A DNA stretch of 26,970 nucleotides from JBKQHQ01 sp052148715 (GTDB lineage: Bacteria; Pseudomonadota; Alphaproteobacteria; Rhizobiales; Xanthobacteraceae). Below are positions 24,344 to 26,970 of this stretch, one piece after another (position 1 is the first letter of the stretch; every line of letters starts with the position of its first letter). Both the position numbers and the translations under genes were made by a program. Location of the stretch: contig JBKQHQ010000164.1 in assembly GCA_052148715.1 (NCBI GenBank), forward strand, positions 1 through 26,970, written 5' to 3'. The notes beneath the pieces are model-generated. The model was not told where the DNA came from. It did not search any database and was given only the letters and a program-made list of their open reading frames with translations.

Positions 24344-24347
24344 GCCT

Positions 24348-24941
24348 ATGGAAAGAGACAATGCATTGCGTCGGCGCGAGGTGACCGCGCAGCTTCTGGC
24401 CGATCGGGGCGACTTGTTGGTCGTCACGGGCCTGGGCTCGCCGACCTACGACTGCGCGGCAGCCGGCGATCATTCACTCAATTTCTATCTGTGGGGAGCG
24501 ATGGGTAGCGCCGTCACCGTCGGGCTTGGCCTGGCGCTCGCGCAACCAAGCCGCCGCGTCATGGTGGTCACGGGAGATGGCGAGATGCTGATGGGGCTCG
24601 GTGCGCTGGCCACCATCGCGGCAAAGCAGCCGGCAAATCTCGCCATCGTGGTGATCGATAACGAGCGGTATGGAGAGACCGGCATGCAAGACACCCACAC
24701 CGCGGCAGGCGTCGATCTCGCCGGCATCGCCAAGACTGCCGGCTTTGCCGCCACGTCGACCGTTGCCGACACCGCCCACGTACCCGACGCCGTACGGATG
24801 CTGCGCACCAGTCCCGGACCGGTGATGACCGTGTTCAAGGTCTCGGCGGCGCGCGATGCGTTCGTGCTGCCGCCGCGCGACGGACACTATCTCAAGAACC
24901 GGTTCCGGCAGGCGCTGCTCGGGGACGCAGGCGTAGCCTAA
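24348..24941 (+). CDS. Thiamine-diphosphate decarboxylase beta subunit (ComE-like, C-terminal half)
   Basis: A 197-residue protein matching the diphosphate-binding (C-terminal) half of ThDP decarboxylases. The ThDP motif starts at VTGDGEMLM (74-82) and ends at Asn105 in VVIDNERYGETG, the standard GDG-to-Asn spacing, which coordinates Mg2+. It begins 4 bases after the alpha-subunit stop with AAGGA about 9 bases upstream. The longer open frame upstream is only a shadow of the alpha gene. Alpha and beta together have the size of one complete decarboxylase and should form a heteromer. Sulfopyruvate and phosphonopyruvate decarboxylases are the best-known relatives, but the CoA-ester neighbours make another 2-oxoacid equally possible. 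Confidence 0.9.
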   Translation: MERDNALRRREVTAQLLADRGDLLVVTGLGSPTYDCAAAGDHSLNFYLWGAMGSAVTVGLGLALAQPSRRVMVVTGDGEMLMGLGALATIAAKQPANLAIVVIDNERYGETGMQDTHTAAGVDLAGIAKTAGFAATSTVADTAHVPDAVRMLRTSPGPVMTVFKVSAARDAFVLPPRDGHYLKNRFRQALLGDAGVA

Positions 24942-24986
24942 TTGACGCCGGCGACCGCATCCCCCCTCAAAACGAATGGTTCCGCC

Positions 24987-26177
24987 ATGGTCTCAGCTGC
25001 TTCAGAAGCGATCCGGTCCGGCGAGCATGACAGCTCCTACCAGGACATCCGCGCCTCGGTTCGTGCACTCTGCGCCAACTTCCCGGGCGAATACTGGCGC
25101 GCTCTCGATCGCGAGCGCGCCTACCCGACCGCTTTCGTCAAGGCACTGACCGAGGCCGGCTTTCTCGCCGCGCTCATTCCGGAGGAATTCGGCGGCAGCG
25201 GGCTGACGATCAGCGCTGCCGCAGTGATCATGGAAGAGATCCAGGCGGCCGGCTGCAACGGCGCCCCGTGCCATGCGCAGATGTACACGATGGGCACGGT
25301 GCTGCGCCACGGCAGCCCGGAGCAGAAGGCGCGCTACCTTCCGGGCATCGCCCGCGGCGAGCTGCGCCTGCAAGCATTCGGCGTCACCGAGCCGACATCC
25401 GGGACCGACACGCTGAGCCTGCGCACCACCGCGGTCCGCGACGGCGACCGTTACATTGTCAACGGGCAGAAGATTTGGACGTCGCGCGCCGAGCATTCCG
25501 ACCTGATGCTGCTGCTCGCCCGTACCACTCCCAGCGAGAAGACGAAGAAGCGCACGGAGGGTCTGTCCGTCTTCCTTGTCGACCTGCGCGAGGTCAAGGG
25601 AAAAGGCCTCACGATCCGCCCGATCCGCACCATGATGAATCACGCGACCACGGAGGTCTTCTTCGACAACATGTCGGTTTCCGTCGCGAACCTGATCGGC
25701 GAGGAGGGGAAGGGCTTTCGCTACATCCTGTCGGGAATGAATGCCGAGCGCATTCTGATCGGGGCCGAGTGCATCGGCGACGCGAAGTGGTTCATCGAGA
25801 AGGCTACCGCTTACGCCAAAGAGCGCGTCGTTTTCGGCCGCCCGATCGGCCAGAACCAGGGCATTCAATTCCCGATCGCACGGGCCTACGCCCAGATGCG
25901 GGCAGCCGAGCTGATGGTGCGCGAAGCCGCCGTCGCGTACGACGCCGGCAGGGATTGCGGCGCGGAGGCCAACATGGCCAAGCTGATCGCCGCCGACGCC
26001 TCCTGGGCGGCGGCGGAGGCCTGCTTGCAGACGCACGGCGGCTTCGGCTTTGCCGAAGAATATGACATCGAGCGCAAGTTTCGCGAGACGAGGCTCTATC
26101 AGGTCGCGCCGATCTCGACCAACCTGATCCTGTCCTACGTGGCCGAGCATGTGCTCGGCCTGCCGCGCTCGTACTGA
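24987..26177 (+). CDS. Acyl-CoA dehydrogenase family protein
   Basis: A flavin-dependent acyl-CoA dehydrogenase, 396 residues from the ATG at 24987. A TTG at 24942, directly after the previous stop, would add 15 residues; neither start has a strong ribosome-binding site. FAD and substrate motifs are QAFGVTEPTSGTD (129-141) and IVNGQKIWTS, then the arginine-rich ERVVFGRPIGQNQGIQF and the C-terminal QTHGGFGFAEEYDIERKFRE. The position of the medium-chain enzyme base (YQIYEGT) is here YQVAPIS, with Pro375 where Glu would be. Glu254 in GMNAERILIG aligns with the base of isovaleryl-CoA dehydrogenase. The enzyme should introduce a double bond that the hydratase could then use, passing electrons to ETF. 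Confidence 0.94.
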   Translation: MVSAASEAIRSGEHDSSYQDIRASVRALCANFPGEYWRALDRERAYPTAFVKALTEAGFLAALIPEEFGGSGLTISAAAVIMEEIQAAGCNGAPCHAQMYTMGTVLRHGSPEQKARYLPGIARGELRLQAFGVTEPTSGTDTLSLRTTAVRDGDRYIVNGQKIWTSRAEHSDLMLLLARTTPSEKTKKRTEGLSVFLVDLREVKGKGLTIRPIRTMMNHATTEVFFDNMSVSVANLIGEEGKGFRYILSGMNAERILIGAECIGDAKWFIEKATAYAKERVVFGRPIGQNQGIQFPIARAYAQMRAAELMVREAAVAYDAGRDCGAEANMAKLIAADASWAAAEACLQTHGGFGFAEEYDIERKFRETRLYQVAPISTNLILSYVAEHVLGLPRSY

Positions 26178-26187
26178 TCCATCGGCC

Positions 26188-26970
26188 ATGCCGCTGCCGT
26201 TGGAAGGACTCTTGGTTGTCGCCATCGAGCAGGCCGTCGCGGCGCCGTTTTGCACATGCCGGCTCGCCGACGCGGGAGCGCGCGTCATCAAGATCGAGCG
26301 GCCCGAGGGCGATTTCGCGCGTGGCTACGATGATGCTGCGAACGGCGAGAGCAGCTACTTCGTTTGGCTCAACCGGGGCAAGGAATCGGTCGTGCTGGAT
26401 CTCACGACCGACGTCGATCGCCGGCTGCTCGCGGCGATCATCGCGCGGGCCGATGTCTTGGTGCAGAATCTGAAACCCAGCGCGCTCGCACGCATGGGCT
26501 TTGCGCCGGAGCGGCTCCGCACCGACTTCCCGGCGCTGATCTGCTGCTCGATCAGCGGTTACGGCGAGACCGGACCGCTCGCCGGCCGCAAAGCCTATGA
26601 CCTGCTGGTGCAAGCCGAAACGGGGCTCGCCTCGATCACCGGGGGCCCCGAGGCGCCGGCGCGGGTTGGCATCTCGGTCGTCGACATCGCGACCGGAGCG
26701 ACGGCACACGCTGCCATTCTTGAGGCGCTGATCGCGCGCTCGGTTCACGGCAAGGGCGCCGACATCCGCATCTCGATGTTCGACGTAATCGCGGATTGGC
26801 TGACGGTCCCACTGTTGAATGCCGAAGCAGGGCGGCCGCCGCAGCGGCTCGGTCTCGCCCACCCCTCCATTGCGCCCTACGGCGTCTTCCAATCCAAGGA
26901 GGGAAAGGGAATTTTGATCTCGATCCAGAGCGAACGGGAATGGCAGATTTTTTGCAGCGAGGTGCTAAAA
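26188..26970 (+). CDS. Class III CoA-transferase (CaiB/BaiF family), third copy, 3' end outside window
   Basis: The first 261 codons are open to the last base of the window, so the C-terminal third is missing. The start is MPLPLEGLLVVAIEQAVAAPF, with LADAGARVIKIERPEGDFARG at 26-46, typical of the family. SYFVWLNRGKESVVLDL (56-72), NLKPSALARMGFAPERL and GYGETGPLAGRKAYDLLVQ follow. The predicted aspartyl nucleophile is Asp166 in GISVVDIATG, followed by ALIARSVHGKGADIRISMFD. It lies 10 bases after the acyl-CoA dehydrogenase stop with no obvious ribosome-binding site in the gap. It is the only CoA-transferase within the long co-oriented run and may swap CoA between pathway product and new substrate. 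Confidence 0.93.
   Translation, partial: MPLPLEGLLVVAIEQAVAAPFCTCRLADAGARVIKIERPEGDFARGYDDAANGESSYFVWLNRGKESVVLDLTTDVDRRLLAAIIARADVLVQNLKPSALARMGFAPERLRTDFPALICCSISGYGETGPLAGRKAYDLLVQAETGLASITGGPEAPARVGISVVDIATGATAHAAILEALIARSVHGKGADIRISMFDVIADWLTVPLLNAEAGRPPQRLGLAHPSIAPYGVFQSKEGKGILISIQSEREWQIFCSEVLK

Noticed and set aside
25002..26291. A 429-codon minus-strand frame opposite the acyl-CoA dehydrogenase gene
   Set aside because: It is a low-complexity Arg/Ala/Gly-rich shadow of a well-supported plus-strand gene, with no recognisable motif.
1..26970. CRISPR arrays, transposases, integrases, attachment sites or tRNA genes
   Set aside because: I saw no regularly spaced repeats, no transposase or recombinase motifs and no cloverleaf-like sequence. 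The only repeats are the two inverted intergenic elements.

Overview
This window is GC-rich, gene-dense DNA from a proteobacterium. It is most likely an alphaproteobacterium of the Bradyrhizobium/Rhodopseudomonas/Xanthobacteraceae kind. The reasons are codon usage, the abundance of class III CoA-transferases, Bug-type and Liv-type binding proteins, and two copies of a roughly 100-bp dispersed repeat with a core of the type seen between genes in that group. There are no tRNAs, rRNAs, insertion sequences, CRISPR arrays or phage genes. Everything recognisable is catabolic or transport-related, so this reads as an accessory degradation region for organic (probably aromatic or cyclic) acids. The substrate cannot be read from the sequence.

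Left part (1-6240). The window opens inside a UbiD-family prenyl-FMN decarboxylase gene. A convergent short-chain dehydrogenase and a small secreted DUF4864 protein follow. After repeat copy A comes a class III (CaiB/BaiF) CoA-transferase on the minus strand. Divergent from it is a tightly coupled three-gene operon: a Rieske protein with unusually long spacing between its cluster-ligand pairs, a 116-residue protein of unknown function, and an ACMSD-like amidohydrolase.

Middle part (6241-12287). This holds an orphan tripartite-tricarboxylate (Bug) binding protein on the plus strand. On the minus strand are a flavodoxin-fold NAD(P)H:quinone oxidoreductase and an Old Yellow Enzyme, with repeat copy B between them. 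An FNR/FixK-like box stands in front of the Old Yellow Enzyme gene. A second CoA-transferase (minus) follows, with a promoter that may give a leaderless message, and then a divergent luciferase-like flavin monooxygenase (plus).

Right part (12288-26970). This is an unbroken co-oriented run of 14 genes with many stop/start overlaps. It encodes a three-subunit molybdenum hydroxylase whose large subunit carries a fused C-terminal CoxG/SRPBCC domain, an acyl-CoA ligase, an enoyl-CoA hydratase, and a complete LivKHMGF ABC importer. It continues with a split two-subunit thiamine-diphosphate 2-oxoacid decarboxylase, an acyl-CoA dehydrogenase, and a third CoA-transferase cut off by the window end. Taken together, the run looks like a self-contained uptake, CoA-activation, hydroxylation and beta-oxidation module. 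The most unusual points are the CoxL-CoxG fusion with Asp in place of the catalytic Glu, the long-spaced Rieske operon with its unknown small partner, the FNR-like site, and the paired repeats whose ends supply stop codons.
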